DNA of 64,000 nt from contig NZ_LMFY01000001.1 of the NCBI RefSeq assembly GCF_001426995.1, positions 756,709-820,708 of the forward strand, in the 5' to 3' direction. Shown piece by piece: positions 34,784 to 44,275 of the stretch (position 1 is its first letter; each line of letters begins with the position of its first letter). The position numbers and the translations under genes were made by a program. Source of the stretch: Microbacterium sp. Root553 (lineage in GTDB: Bacteria; Actinomycetota; Actinomycetes; Actinomycetales; Microbacteriaceae). Under the pieces are notes generated by a model, which ran no database searches, was not told the DNA's origin, and worked only from the letters and a program-made list of their open reading frames with translations.

Positions 34784-37320
34784 TGACGGCAGAGCGGATG
34801 CCGCGACGCGGCCGACTCCGCGTGCTGCTCGGCGCCGCCCCCGGTGTCGGCAAGACCTTCGAGATGCTCGTCGAGGGCCGACGGCTGATCGACGAGGGGC
34901 GCGACGTGGTGATCGCGATCGTCGAGACGCACGACCGTGCCGCGACGGCCGCGCAGACGATCGGCATCCCCGAGGTCCCTCGACGCACCGATCTGCACCG
35001 TGGGGTGCCGCTCAGCGAGATGGATCTGGAGGCGGTGCTCGCGCGTCGCCCCGAGATCGCCCTCGTCGACGAGCTCGCACACACCAACACCCCAGGATCC
35101 GCGCATCCGAAGCGGTGGCAGGACGTCGACGCGCTGCTCGACGCCGGCATCGACGTCGTCACGACCGTGAACGTGCAGCACATCGAATCGCTGAACGCGG
35201 TGGTCGAGAAGATCACCGGCATCGCGCAGCAGGAGACGATCCCGGATGCCGTGGTGCGGGCGGCCGACGAGATCGAGGTCGTCGACCTCGCGCCCCAGTC
35301 GCTGCGCGACCGCCTCTCGGCCGGTCTCGTCTATCCCGCCGAACGTATCGACGCCGCCCTGTCGAACTACTTCCGGCTCGGGAACCTCACCGCGCTCCGT
35401 GAGCTCGCCCTGCTGTGGCTCGCCGACGAGGTCGACAGCGCCCTGCGCAGCTACCGCGCCGATCACGGGATCGAGGGCACGTGGCAGGCGCGCGAGCGGG
35501 TGGTCGTCGCCCTCACCGGAGGCACCGAAGGCGAGACGCTGCTGCGCCGCGGCGCCCGCATCGCCGCGCGGTCGGCCGGTGGAGAGCTGCTCGCCGTGCA
35601 CGTCGCCACCCAGGACGGACTCCGCGACCAGACGCCGGGAGCCCTCTCCGCCCAGCGCGCCCTGGTCGAGTCGCTCGGCGGCAGCTTCCACCAGATCGTC
35701 GGCGACGACATCCCCGGCACGCTCGTCTCGTTCGCACAGGGAGCGGATGCCACGCAGCTCGTCATCGGCGTCAGCCGCCGCGGACGTGTCGCGGCCGCCC
35801 TCACCGGTCCGGGCATCGGCTCAGAGGTCATCCGCCGCTCGGGCGACATCGACGTGCACATCGTCACGCACGCCGCCGCGGGCGGTCGCGTCGCCCTGCC
35901 CCGCATCACCGGCGGTGCGCTCGGCTGGCGGCGTCAGGTGCTCGGGCTGGCGGTGGCCCTCGTCTTCGGTCCCCTGTTGTCGTGGCTGATGTTCACGTTC
36001 CGCAGCCCGGAATCGATCACCTCCGAGGTGCTCGCCTACCAGCTGCTCGTCGTCGTGGTCGCGCTGATCGGCGGCATCCGCCCCGCGGTCTTCGCAGCCG
36101 TGCTCTCGGGCATCACCCTCGATCTGCTGTTCGTCGCGCCGCTGTTCACCATCACGATCGCGCATCCGCTGCACGTGCTCGCCCTCATCCTGTACGTCGT
36201 GATCGCGATCCTCGTCAGCATCATCGTCGACCAGGCGGCGCGGCGAGCCCGCACCGCCCAGCGCGCCGTCGCCGAGGCGGAGCTGCTCGCTGCGGTCGCC
36301 GGCAACGTGCTCCGAGGAGACAACGCCGTGCTCGCCCTGGTCAGTCGCACCCGCGAGGCGTTCGGTCTCAGCGGCGTCCGCCTGCTCGCTCCCGACGGCG
36401 AGGTGCTCGCGAGCGACGGCGAACCCGTTCCCGACGGTCGCGCGACGACCGTTCCCGTCGGCTCGGGCGGCTCGGCCCCCGCGCTGCTCGAACTGCACGG
36501 GGAGCCGCTCGACACCCCCGCACGGCGACTGCTCGACGCGATCGTCGCGCAGCTCGCCGCCGCGATCGAGCACACGGATCTTCGCGCCACCGCCCGAGAG
36601 GTCGCCGCCCTCGCCGAGACCGACCAGGTACGAAGCGCCCTGCTCTCGGCGGTCAGCCACGATCTGCGCCGCCCGCTCGCCTCGGCTGTCGCGGCGATCG
36701 GCGGGCTGCGCGGGGCGCACGGCCTGTCGGCATCCGATCGCGACGAGCTGCTCGCGACGGCCGACGAGAGTCTCGCCACCCTGTCGTCGCTCGTCACCGA
36801 TCTGCTCGACGTCAGCCGCGTGCAGGCCGGGGTGCTCGCGGTGTCGAGCATGCCGCTCGACGTGGCCGGCCCCGTGCTCGCCGCGGTCGACGAGCTCGGC
36901 CTCGGCCCCGCAGATGTCGAGCTCGTGCTCGACGGCGAGCTGCCGCCGGTGTCGGCCGACCCGGTGCTGCTGCAGCGCGTGCTCGTGAACGTGATCGCGA
37001 ACGCGCACCGTCACGCTCCCGCCGACAGCCGCGTGATCGTGTCGACGAGCTCGCTCGCCGAGCGCGTGGAGATCCGCATCATCGACCGGGGTCGAGGCGT
37101 GCCCGCCGAACAGCGCGACCGCATCTTCCAACCGTTCCAGCGGCTGGGCGACACCGACAACACCACCGGTCTCGGGCTCGGCCTCGCCCTGTCGCGCGGA
37201 TTCGCCGAGGGCATGGGCGGTACTCTGACACCCGAGGACACCCCCGGCGGTGGACTCACCATGGTCGTCTCACTGCCGCGGGCAGAAGACCCCGATCCCC
37301 TGCAGGAGGAGACGGAGTGA
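34783..37320 (+). CDS. kdpD: Sensor histidine kinase KdpD
   Basis: 845-aa turgor/K+ sensor. Order: KdpD N-terminal domain with Walker A GAAPGVGKTF (14-23) and the DELAHTN motif; a USP-like domain (about 230-365, FHQIVGDD and ATQLVIGVSRRGR); four membrane helices (about 385-490); a GAF-like linker; HisKA with His626 in SAVSHDLRRPLAS; and HATPase (NVIANAHRHAP, DRGRGVP, GLGLGLALSRGF). Phosphorylates KdpE; the USP domain of KdpD in some Gram-positives binds c-di-AMP. Overlaps kdpC and kdpE, so the sensor is made with the pump. Confidence 0.96.
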   Translation: MTAERMPRRGRLRVLLGAAPGVGKTFEMLVEGRRLIDEGRDVVIAIVETHDRAATAAQTIGIPEVPRRTDLHRGVPLSEMDLEAVLARRPEIALVDELAHTNTPGSAHPKRWQDVDALLDAGIDVVTTVNVQHIESLNAVVEKITGIAQQETIPDAVVRAADEIEVVDLAPQSLRDRLSAGLVYPAERIDAALSNYFRLGNLTALRELALLWLADEVDSALRSYRADHGIEGTWQARERVVVALTGGTEGETLLRRGARIAARSAGGELLAVHVATQDGLRDQTPGALSAQRALVESLGGSFHQIVGDDIPGTLVSFAQGADATQLVIGVSRRGRVAAALTGPGIGSEVIRRSGDIDVHIVTHAAAGGRVALPRITGGALGWRRQVLGLAVALVFGPLLSWLMFTFRSPESITSEVLAYQLLVVVVALIGGIRPAVFAAVLSGITLDLLFVAPLFTITIAHPLHVLALILYVVIAILVSIIVDQAARRARTAQRAVAEAELLAAVAGNVLRGDNAVLALVSRTREAFGLSGVRLLAPDGEVLASDGEPVPDGRATTVPVGSGGSAPALLELHGEPLDTPARRLLDAIVAQLAAAIEHTDLRATAREVAALAETDQVRSALLSAVSHDLRRPLASAVAAIGGLRGAHGLSASDRDELLATADESLATLSSLVTDLLDVSRVQAGVLAVSSMPLDVAGPVLAAVDELGLGPADVELVLDGELPPVSADPVLLQRVLVNVIANAHRHAPADSRVIVSTSSLAERVEIRIIDRGRGVPAEQRDRIFQPFQRLGDTDNTTGLGLGLALSRGFAEGMGGTLTPEDTPGGGLTMVVSLPRAEDPDPLQEETE

Positions 37321-37988
37321 AGCTCCTCATCGCCGACGACGATCCGCAGATGGTGCGCGCCCTGCGCATCACCCTCGCCGCGCACGGGTACGAGGTGGTC
37401 GTCGCGTCCGACGGCGCCGCGGCCGTCGCGGTCGCCGCGCAGACACACCCCGACCTCATCATGCTCGACCTGGGGATGCCGCGACTCGACGGCATCGAGG
37501 TGATCCAGGCGCTGCGCGGATGGACGAACGTGCCCATCATCGTGGTGTCGGGCCGCACCGGATCCGCAGACAAGGTCGATGCCCTGGATGCCGGCGCCGA
37601 CGACTTCGTCACCAAGCCCTTCCAGGTCGACGAGCTGCTGGCGCGTCTGCGCGCCCTGTCACGACGGGCTGTTCCGGTGGGCGGCGAGTCGACCGTCGGG
37701 TTCGGCGACGTCGTCGTCGACCTCGTGACGAAGACCGTGACGCGGGCCGGCGCCCGGGTGCACCTCACGCCGACCGAGTGGCGGATGCTCGAGCACCTCG
37801 CCCGGCATCCCGGCGCCCTCGTCACCCGACAGGACCTGCTGAAGGAGATCTGGGGCAGCGAGCAGGTCTCGGACTCCGGCTACCTGCGCCTGTACATGTC
37901 GCAGCTGCGCAAGAAGCTCGAGGCGTCGCCGAGCAACCCGGTGCATCTGCTCACCGAGTCGGGCATGGGGTACCGGCTGGTGCTCTGA
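37317..37988 (+). CDS. kdpE: Response regulator KdpE (OmpR family)
   Basis: 223-aa regulator. Receiver: acidic pocket ADDDP (6-10), phospho-acceptor Asp51 in IMLDLGMP, Ser78 in place of the usual Thr, and Lys100 in FVTKPF. DNA-binding winged helix: HLTPTEWRMLEHLARHPGAL and SGYLRLYMSQLRKKLE. GTG start overlaps kdpD (GTGA). By position it should activate kdp; the 11-bp-spaced heptamers before kdp and the KimA-like gene are its best candidate sites (inference). Confidence 0.95.
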   Translation: MKLLIADDDPQMVRALRITLAAHGYEVVVASDGAAAVAVAAQTHPDLIMLDLGMPRLDGIEVIQALRGWTNVPIIVVSGRTGSADKVDALDAGADDFVTKPFQVDELLARLRALSRRAVPVGGESTVGFGDVVVDLVTKTVTRAGARVHLTPTEWRMLEHLARHPGALVTRQDLLKEIWGSEQVSDSGYLRLYMSQLRKKLEASPSNPVHLLTESGMGYRLVL

Positions 37989-38009
37989 CCTCGATCTCGG
38001 CCGGGGAGC

Positions 38010-38095
38010 GTTCCCGTCTCAGCATGGATCCTTCATGCGGCAGGAATCAGCGGGTTGCGGCCGTGCTCCTCTGGGGTCTGTGCTGAATCGTGAAC
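38010..38095. repeat. 86-bp inverted-repeat element, copy D
   Basis: Left arm GTTCCCGTCTCAGCA, right arm TGCTGAATCGTGAAC; total 86 bp, between the convergent kdpE and tspO. Outer GTTC/GAAC and inner CAGCA/TGCTG are kept although the centre of the left arm has drifted. Confidence 0.78.
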
Positions 38096-38121
38096 GGGTC
38101 GTGGTCGGAACCGCGGAGTGA

Positions 38122-38916
38122 CTAGACCGCGACGTCGGCGCGAGGACGCCGCAGGACTCCCCAGGCACCGGCGGCGACGAGCGCGACGGCGACGATGATC
38201 GCCGCGATTCCGGTGATCATGCTCTCGGGCTCTCCGGTGAAGCGGCCGACGGCGAGCCAGCCGAGACCCCACGCCGTCGCAAGGGCAGGGGCGATGCGCT
38301 TGGTGACGATCGCTGCGGTGACGCCGATCACGAGCACGACCACGAGCACGGCGACGGCCCAGATGTCCGCCTGATCGGCCCAGGCCGCAGGAGCGATCTG
38401 CGTGAACCACGCGCTGGCGTTGGCGACGGTCGCGATCGTCACCCATCCGAAGTGCAGGCCGTTGGCTCCGTCGACGACGATGCGCTCGGGCCAGGTGCGG
38501 GCGCGGCTGCGTCCGAGGATCACGATCACCCTGGCGAGCGTCGCGAGCAGCAGGGCGATCACGAGCACGGTGAGGGGCAGCGACAGGAACTGGGCCGTCA
38601 CGAGCCAGAGCCCGTTCAGGATCATCGACGCGGCGATCCATCCGCCGACCGCACGCTGACGCTCATCCGCCCGCTGCGCGGGAAGCGCCTGCCACACCGT
38701 GTACGCGATGAGACCGACGTAGATCAGCGACCAGATCGAGAAGGCGGGACCGGCCGGGGCGAGGTACGACCCCTGCGCCGAGAGAGCTCCATCCTGCAGC
38801 TCACTGACCGAGGTGCCGCCGAACGCACCGGATCCGACGGCCGCGGCTATCAGCATGAAGGTGGCCGAGGCGATGATGACCGACTGGCGCGCGATGTCCT
38901 GCATCCGGGATTCCAT
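38122..38916 (-). CDS. Tryptophan-rich sensory protein (TspO/MBR family)
   Basis: 264-aa integral membrane protein with about eight hydrophobic segments. FSIWSLIYVGLIAYTVWQAL and ASAWFTQIAPAAWADQADIW carry the Trp-rich TspO features; the N-terminal LAPAGPAFSIW is the family WAPPGWAF-like site. It is longer than five-helix TspO (about 160 aa) and belongs to the extended actinobacterial/yeast-like group. Binds porphyrins or similar ligands in known members; role here unknown. The ATG follows TAGGTT by 6 nt, which fixes this start over the ATG four codons in. Confidence 0.8.
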   Translation of the reverse strand: MESRMQDIARQSVIIASATFMLIAAAVGSGAFGGTSVSELQDGALSAQGSYLAPAGPAFSIWSLIYVGLIAYTVWQALPAQRADERQRAVGGWIAASMILNGLWLVTAQFLSLPLTVLVIALLLATLARVIVILGRSRARTWPERIVVDGANGLHFGWVTIATVANASAWFTQIAPAAWADQADIWAVAVLVVVLVIGVTAAIVTKRIAPALATAWGLGWLAVGRFTGEPESMITGIAAIIVAVALVAAGAWGVLRRPRADVAV

Positions 38917-38956
38917 AATCGAAACCTACGCGCGTGCGGGCCGATGCGCACGAGCC

Positions 38957-38992
38957 TTGACACTGCTCGCCTGAAACGCTAGCCAAGCTAGC
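38957..38992 (+). promoter_or_regulatory. Consensus promoter with twin GCTAGC, no gene downstream
   Basis: TTGACA (38957-38962), 17 bp, then TAGCCA (38980-38985), overlapping GCTAGC-CAA-GCTAGC (38978-38992). It faces away from tspO and toward a 170-bp stretch with no plus-strand gene, since the next gene is on the minus strand. It could drive an antisense or small RNA, or the GCTAGC pair may be an operator for tspO. Confidence 0.35.
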
Positions 38993-39106
38993 AAAAACGC
39001 ATCCCCACCCCTGCAGTCACCCGCCACGCGTCGGGCCGAGAACACCCCGTAGGGCGGAGCTTTGCGCAGCATCCGTCCGCCCAACGCCGAGAGTTCCGCC
39101 CACCGG

Positions 39107-39168
39107 GGCGCTCAGGTCGGGGCACCCAGGTCAAGGCACCCAGGTCAGGCCGCTCGGGTCAGGCCGCG
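39107..39168. repeat. Imperfect 14-bp tandem repeats at TetR gene end
   Basis: About four units of the type GGCACCCAGGTCA (GGCGCTCAGGTCG, GGGCACCCAGGTCAA, GGCACCCAGGTCAG, GCCGCTCGGGTCAG) running into the stop codon of the TetR gene. The rest of the 38993-39106 gap shows only a short GGGCGGA/TCCGCCC dyad. Confidence 0.7.
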
Positions 39169-39722
39169 ACGGCGACGTCGATCAGCACCTCGGCGGCGTT
39201 GCGCGCCTGCACGGCGACCTGCGGATCGGCGGCGATCGCCGCGGTGCTCTGCGCGCCCTCGGCGAGGATCGACAGCTGGGCGGCGAGAGCGGCCGGAGCT
39301 CCGGCATCCACCACGAGCCCGGCCATGTACGCCTGGAACGAGGCCTTGTGGTCGCGCACGATCTGGGCGACCTCGGGATTCGTGCCGCCGAGCTCACCGA
39401 ACGCGTTGATGAACGCACAGCCCCGGAAGTCGTCGGTGCAGAACCAGTCCTCGAGATAGCCGTAGACGGCGAGCAGGCGATCGCGGGGGTCGGCGCCGGC
39501 ATCCGCCACCGCCCCGGTCAGCCCCGACTCCCACTCCGCACGCTTGCGCGCGAGAACCGCCGCGACGATGTCGGTCTTCGACGGGAAGAGCGCGTAGAGG
39601 CGGCGCAGCGACACACCGGCCGCCGTGCGCAGCTCGTCCATGCCCACGGCCGCGTATCCCTTGCGGTAGTAGAGCTCATCCGCCGCCGCAAGGATCTGTT
39701 CACGTACTGTTCCGTCGGTCAT
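39159..39722 (-). CDS. TetR-family repressor
   Basis: 187-aa regulator: REQILAAADELYYRKGYAAV and the HTH MDELRTAAGVSLRRLYALF with recognition helix SLRRLYALF, then a ligand domain with EDWFCTDDFRGCAFINAFGE, typical of the subgroup that includes regulators of quinone and electrophile responses. The ATG follows TACACT by 6 nt (leaderless). Divergent from the alpha/beta hydrolase gene, with two palindromic operators between (39743-39758, 39778-39795); likely represses both genes. Confidence 0.9.
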   Translation of the reverse strand: MTDGTVREQILAAADELYYRKGYAAVGMDELRTAAGVSLRRLYALFPSKTDIVAAVLARKRAEWESGLTGAVADAGADPRDRLLAVYGYLEDWFCTDDFRGCAFINAFGELGGTNPEVAQIVRDHKASFQAYMAGLVVDAGAPAALAAQLSILAEGAQSTAAIAADPQVAVQARNAAEVLIDVAVAA

Positions 39723-39736
39723 GATCCCAGTGTACT

Positions 39737-40661
<925 letters not shown>

Positions 40662-40705
40662 TCCTCCGTTCGCCGAGCGAGGAGACGCGGCACTGCGACC
40701 CTCCG

Positions 40706-40941
40706 CCCGTTGAGCGAGGAGCGCAGCGACGAGACGAAACGCGGTGCGGATGCCGGAGTTCACCACTCTGCAATCCGCGGACGCGTTTCGTCTCGCTCCG
40801 CTCGCTCAACGGGCGGGACCAACAGACGCGCCGCGTTTCGTCTCGCTCCGCTCGCTCAACAGGCGGGGCGCGTTTCGTCTCACTGACGACACACCACGCC
40901 TCGCCCGTTGAGCGAGGAGCGCAGCGACGAGACGAAACGCG
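40706..40941. repeat. Five GTTGAGCGAGGAGCGCAGCG-type repeats
   Basis: Copies at 40706-40743 (+), 40782-40816 (-), 40832-40867 (-), 40869-40888 (truncated, -) and 40904-40941 (+). The plus form begins CCCGTTGAGCGAGGAGCGCA and ends CGACGAGACGAAACGCG. Inverted neighbours could form long hairpins. Same core as 9870-10160, but with CGTTTCGTC instead of CCCTTCGTC ends. They fill the 300-bp gap next to a deletion scar. Confidence 0.85.
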
Positions 40942-40963
40942 GCGCCGACCGAGATCGGGAGGA

Positions 40964-41322
40964 TCAGCCCTTGACGGACCCCTGGGTGAGGCCGCCCATG
41001 ATGTACTTCTGCAGCGAGAAGAACAGCGCGAGCACGGGAACGGCGGCGACGACGACACCGGCGGCGAACAGCCCCCAGCGAGAGGTCAGCTGGTTGGATA
41101 CCCACTGGTACATGCCGACGGCGAGGGTCCAGTTGTCCTCGGAGGTGAGGATGATCTTCGACAGGATGAAGTCGCCGAAGGCCGCGAGGAACGCCAGCAA
41201 CGCGACGACCGCGAGGATCGGCACGACCAGCGGCATGATGAGCCGCCAGAAGATCTGCGCGTGGCTCGCGCCGTCGATCTTCGCCGACTCGTCGATCTCG
41301 ACGGGGATCGTGTTGAAGAAGC
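40964..41322 (-). pseudogene. 5'-truncated sugar ABC permease (MalG-like)
   Basis: The reading frame covers only the C-terminal part of a MalG/LacG-type permease: FFNTIPVEIDESAKIDGASH, which is the EAA loop, then the last membrane segments and the family ending MGGLTQGSVKG. The N-terminal half, start codon and earlier helices are missing; homology stops abruptly at about 41321. On the other side of that point lies a lacI fragment on the opposite strand. A shorter internal ATG exists but could not yield a working permease. Confidence 0.85.
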
Positions 41323-41496
41323 GGCTTCGACGACTCGGGCCTCGCCGCCACTCACGAGCCGCCGATCACCACCATGCGTCAGCCCTGGGATCAGATCAGC
41401 GCGCAGATGGTCGCCGTACTGCTCGAGGTCATCGCCGGAGCTCCCGCTCGCTCCGTCATCCTCGACACCGAGCTCGTGGTGCGCGCGAGCGCGTAG
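41323..41496 (+). pseudogene. 3' remnant of a LacI-family regulator
   Basis: 57 codons read GFDDSGLAATHEPPITTMRQ, then a segment ending LDTELVVRASA and a TAG stop, which is the C-terminal end of the LacI ligand domain (FDD..A....PPLTTVRQP is the family motif). The DNA-binding domain and most of the ligand domain are gone. The fragment abuts the malG remnant back to back, as expected if a divergent lacI-malEFG pair lost its middle in one deletion. Confidence 0.82.
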
Positions 41497-41524
41497 ATCT
41501 CCCCACGCGCCGCTCGCCTTCTGC

Positions 41525-41983
41525 TCAGCCCAGCAGCGGGAACCAGTGCCGGTCGCGCAGGACGGACCCACCGCCGACCGCGACCCAGGATCCCTCGATG
41601 ACGGGATCACCCTCCGACATCCACACTCCGAAGTGGGCGCGCGGCGTCGGCCAGGAATAGTCGCTCCGGGGCGAGTCGACGACGTTCCGCACCGCGCCCG
41701 CGAACGTCAGCGACTCCCGGGATCCGGTCACCTGCGCGGCGAGCTCGACGATCGCGCTCTCTCCGGTCGGGTCGCCCACGCCCACGATCCGATGCGGCAG
41801 ATCGATACGACCGTCTTCGCGTCTCGGCACGCAGAAGACCCGGTCATCCTGTCGCAGGAGCAGCCGGACGATGCTCATCGGGCGAGGAGGGGTGCGGCGG
41901 CGAATCACCTCGGCCCTGCCGTGGCGGGGCAGCCACGCGGCATCCGATGTCACGTGGATGACGGTCTCGTCGTCTGTGGTCAC
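41525..41983 (-). CDS. Hypothetical protein with degenerate Nudix-like box
   Basis: 152-aa protein. The segment VGVGDPTGESAIVELAAQVTG (about residues 67-87, given here for position only: GVGDPTGESAIVEL and AAQVTG) follows the spacing of a Nudix box, but the Arg-Glu and the Glu-Glu pair that bind metal are absent, so hydrolase activity is unlikely. It ends with HFGVWMSEGDP and a Trp-containing C-terminus. The GTG start follows TACGCT by 6 nt. Convergent with the lacI remnant; the next gene, the SDR, is on the same strand. Function unknown. Confidence 0.68.
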   Translation of the reverse strand: MTTDDETVIHVTSDAAWLPRHGRAEVIRRRTPPRPMSIVRLLLRQDDRVFCVPRREDGRIDLPHRIVGVGDPTGESAIVELAAQVTGSRESLTFAGAVRNVVDSPRSDYSWPTPRAHFGVWMSEGDPVIEGSWVAVGGGSVLRDRHWFPLLG

Positions 41984-42049
41984 CCCGCGAGCGTAACCGC
42001 AGGATGCGGAGCGCGCGGCGAGCGCGCACGGTGAGCGAGAAGCAGCGCG

Positions 42050-42871
42050 TCAGGCGGTCGGGAAGCGCGGGTCGAGAGCGTAGTCCTTCTGCCGCAGGTC
42101 GAGCGCCGCGGCGACCTGGGCGGGAGCATCGTCGCCGACGAGCACGCGCAGGCGTGGGTCGTCTGCTGCGGCGACTCGGACGAGGATCACCCCCGCGGCA
42201 TCCTCGGGTGCCGTGCCGCCGCTCGACTCGCCCGCAGGCCAGGGAACTTCCGTGGTGCCGAACATCTCGATCCGCTGCGCGTCGTAGGCATCCAGAGGCG
42301 AACTGAACCGCATGCTCGCATCGGCCCACTCCGTATCCAGCGCCCCCGGCTCGATCAGGGAGACGCGGATGCCGAATCTCTCGACCTCCGCCGCCATCGC
42401 CTCACTGAACGCCTCGAGGCCCCATTTGGTGGAGTTGTAGAGGCCGAGCATCGGCATCGTCCCGACGGCTCCGACCGTCGAGATCTGCACGATGTGTCCG
42501 CCACCCTGGCGGCGCATGATCGGGATGACGGCCTGGCTCAGCCACAGGGGGCCGAGCAGATTCGTGTCGACGATCGCCCGGGCGTCCTCTTCCGACGCCT
42601 CTTCGAGCGCTCCGATCATGCCGTACCCGGCATTGTTGACGAGCACGTCGATTCCGCCGAGCAGGTCAGCAGCACGTCGAACGGTCTCGTGCGCCGCATC
42701 GCGATCGCGGACGTCGAGGGTCAGCACGGTCAGCCGGTCGTGGTCAGGCAGCGCGTGGTCACCCCTGACCGTCGCCACGACGGCGTGACCCGCGTCAAGG
42801 GCGGCAGTGGTGAGCGCTCGCCCGAGGCCCCGGCTGCCGCCGGTGATGAACCATCTCTGCGGTGAAGTCAT
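42050..42871 (-). CDS. Short-chain dehydrogenase/reductase
   Basis: 273-aa classical SDR. Cofactor motif TGGSRGLG (10-17), NNAG (79-82), catalytic Ser131, Tyr145 and Lys149 (YNSTK). VRGDHALPDHDRL after the second strand suggests NADP(H) use through Arg36. The C-terminal region (PPEDAAG-like TAPEDAAGVIL) is family-typical. The ATG follows TACGAT by 6 nt. Divergent from a TetR gene 59 bp away, which probably regulates it. Substrate unknown. Confidence 0.92.
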   Translation of the reverse strand: MTSPQRWFITGGSRGLGRALTTAALDAGHAVVATVRGDHALPDHDRLTVLTLDVRDRDAAHETVRRAADLLGGIDVLVNNAGYGMIGALEEASEEDARAIVDTNLLGPLWLSQAVIPIMRRQGGGHIVQISTVGAVGTMPMLGLYNSTKWGLEAFSEAMAAEVERFGIRVSLIEPGALDTEWADASMRFSSPLDAYDAQRIEMFGTTEVPWPAGESSGGTAPEDAAGVILVRVAAADDPRLRVLVGDDAPAQVAAALDLRQKDYALDPRFPTA

Positions 42872-42930
42872 GGGAAGATCGTAGCGCGAACTGGACGCTC
42901 CGTCTCGTTTGCTCGAGTATCGTTGTGAAC

Positions 42931-43518
42931 ATGGCCCGTGAACGAACCCGCACCAAGGTGCACGCGGCTGCGCTCTCTCTGGCCGGCGAGCGTCCGGTGG
43001 CGGCGATCACGATGGAGGGGATCGCCGCACGAGCAGGAGTCAGCAAACAGACCCTCTACCGGTCATGGTCCTCGACGGGCGAGATCCTCTTCGACGCGCT
43101 CCTGGCTCGCAGCCTCGACGAGAACGGCAGGGTCACCGTGCCGAACTCCGGCGATCTCACACTCGACCTCGCGGCACTGGCGACCGGCATGATCGACGAA
43201 CTGTCCGACCCCACGCAGGAGCGGCTGCTCAGAGCCGTCACCGCTGAGCTGCAGTCGGACGACGCCCTTGCCGCGCAGTTTCGAGACGCGCTGCTCGAGC
43301 CGCAGCTGAGCGGGATCTCCGAGCGCCTGCGCCAGGCGAGAGTGCCGGCCCCGGAAGACGTGGCAGAGCTGTTCGTCGGACCGATCTTCCACCGCTGGTT
43401 GCTGCGCAGCCGACCGTTCGATGCGGAATGGGTCGCCGCTCACGTCGAGCGCGTCCTGCGAAGCGCCGGCGCGCAGGGACAGTCGCCGAAGATCGGTCGA
43501 CTCACTCGTAGGTCGTGA
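42931..43518 (+). CDS. TetR-family regulator
   Basis: 195-aa regulator. HTH: TRTKVHAAALSLAGERPV, then ITMEGIAARAGVSKQTLYRSW with recognition helix SKQTLYRSW (about 41-49). The C-terminal TetR_C domain (VAELFVGPIFHRWLLRSRPF) matches the group controlling efflux pumps and SDR enzymes. The ATG follows TATCGT by 7 nt. Divergent from the SDR gene. Its 3' end overlaps the convergent hypothetical gene by 17 bp. Confidence 0.88.
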   Translation: MARERTRTKVHAAALSLAGERPVAAITMEGIAARAGVSKQTLYRSWSSTGEILFDALLARSLDENGRVTVPNSGDLTLDLAALATGMIDELSDPTQERLLRAVTAELQSDDALAAQFRDALLEPQLSGISERLRQARVPAPEDVAELFVGPIFHRWLLRSRPFDAEWVAAHVERVLRSAGAQGQSPKIGRLTRRS

Positions 43519-44191
43519 GGGCGAGGTCGATCAGAGACAGGCTGTCTCGGGGAACGACCGTCGTGCAGACGACGTTCTCCTCGACGCGGAACCCGACCGC
43601 GTAGACCAACGGATCGGTGTCGATCTGCACGCCCGGCCGACGCTCGCCGTCTACCGTGACGACGGCATCCCACACCGCCGATGGCTTCGCCTCCCACCCG
43701 CCGTCGCCGTCACTCGGCCCGTCGGGGAGCCCGAGCTCCTCGCGGAAGCCATTGCGCAGCACGTGGCTGGTGTGGTCGACGAGCTGCTGCGCGAGCGAAT
43801 GCCGTTCGGGATCCGGCGATGCCTGCCAGCTGGTGCGCACCGCCTCCCACAGCATCGGGTACTTGAGAAGCTGAGCCTGCTCGATCAGCCAGGCAGGGCG
43901 ACCCCACGGTGGCTCCTCCTCGAGCGAGCGTCGAGTCGCGGCATCCAGCTCGATCTCGTTGCGGGGGTCGGAGTGATCCTCCGGATGCCGCCACAGCGTG
44001 TAGCTGAAAGACACCGACGACTCCGTCACGCCTGTCGGCCCGCTGCTCTGCATGAACCCCGCGCCCGATATGCGCGTGAGCGACGGCTGCGGCCGCAGCT
44101 GGAACACGGGGAAGGCGAGATCTCGAACGCGAGCTTCGGACTCGCCCCTCGGGTCGGGGGCGTCCATCGGCACTACTCCGGCGTACTCCAT
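43502..44191 (-). CDS. Hypothetical protein, 229 aa
   Basis: Not recognised. A soluble, acidic protein with several Trp (YTLWRHPEDH, PPWGRPAWLIEQ, LLKYPMLWEAVRTSW), a helix rich in charged residues (LAQQLVDHTSHVLRNGFREE) and a C-terminal beta-rich part (VWDAVVTVDGERRPGVQIDT). No signal peptide or membrane segment. The start at MEYAG is preceded by GGGCGG; a further upstream ATG is possible. Lies between a TetR gene (convergent) and the siderophore uptake operon on the same strand, 84 bp after it, so it may be the last gene of that operon. Confidence 0.72.
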   Translation of the reverse strand: MEYAGVVPMDAPDPRGESEARVRDLAFPVFQLRPQPSLTRISGAGFMQSSGPTGVTESSVSFSYTLWRHPEDHSDPRNEIELDAATRRSLEEEPPWGRPAWLIEQAQLLKYPMLWEAVRTSWQASPDPERHSLAQQLVDHTSHVLRNGFREELGLPDGPSDGDGGWEAKPSAVWDAVVTVDGERRPGVQIDTDPLVYAVGFRVEENVVCTTVVPRDSLSLIDLALTTYE

Positions 44192-44275
44192 CCGCCCAGT
44201 CTGACCGCTGCCGTGATCGACGTCCACCGTGAGCGCCGCAGCCGGCGGAGAACAGCACGACCCGGGCAGAAGGCC

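Noticed and set aside
40964..41236. Intact 90-aa membrane protein at the malG remnant
   Set aside because: The internal ATG lies within a conserved permease segment and homologous sequence continues upstream to about 41321, so this is a truncated gene.
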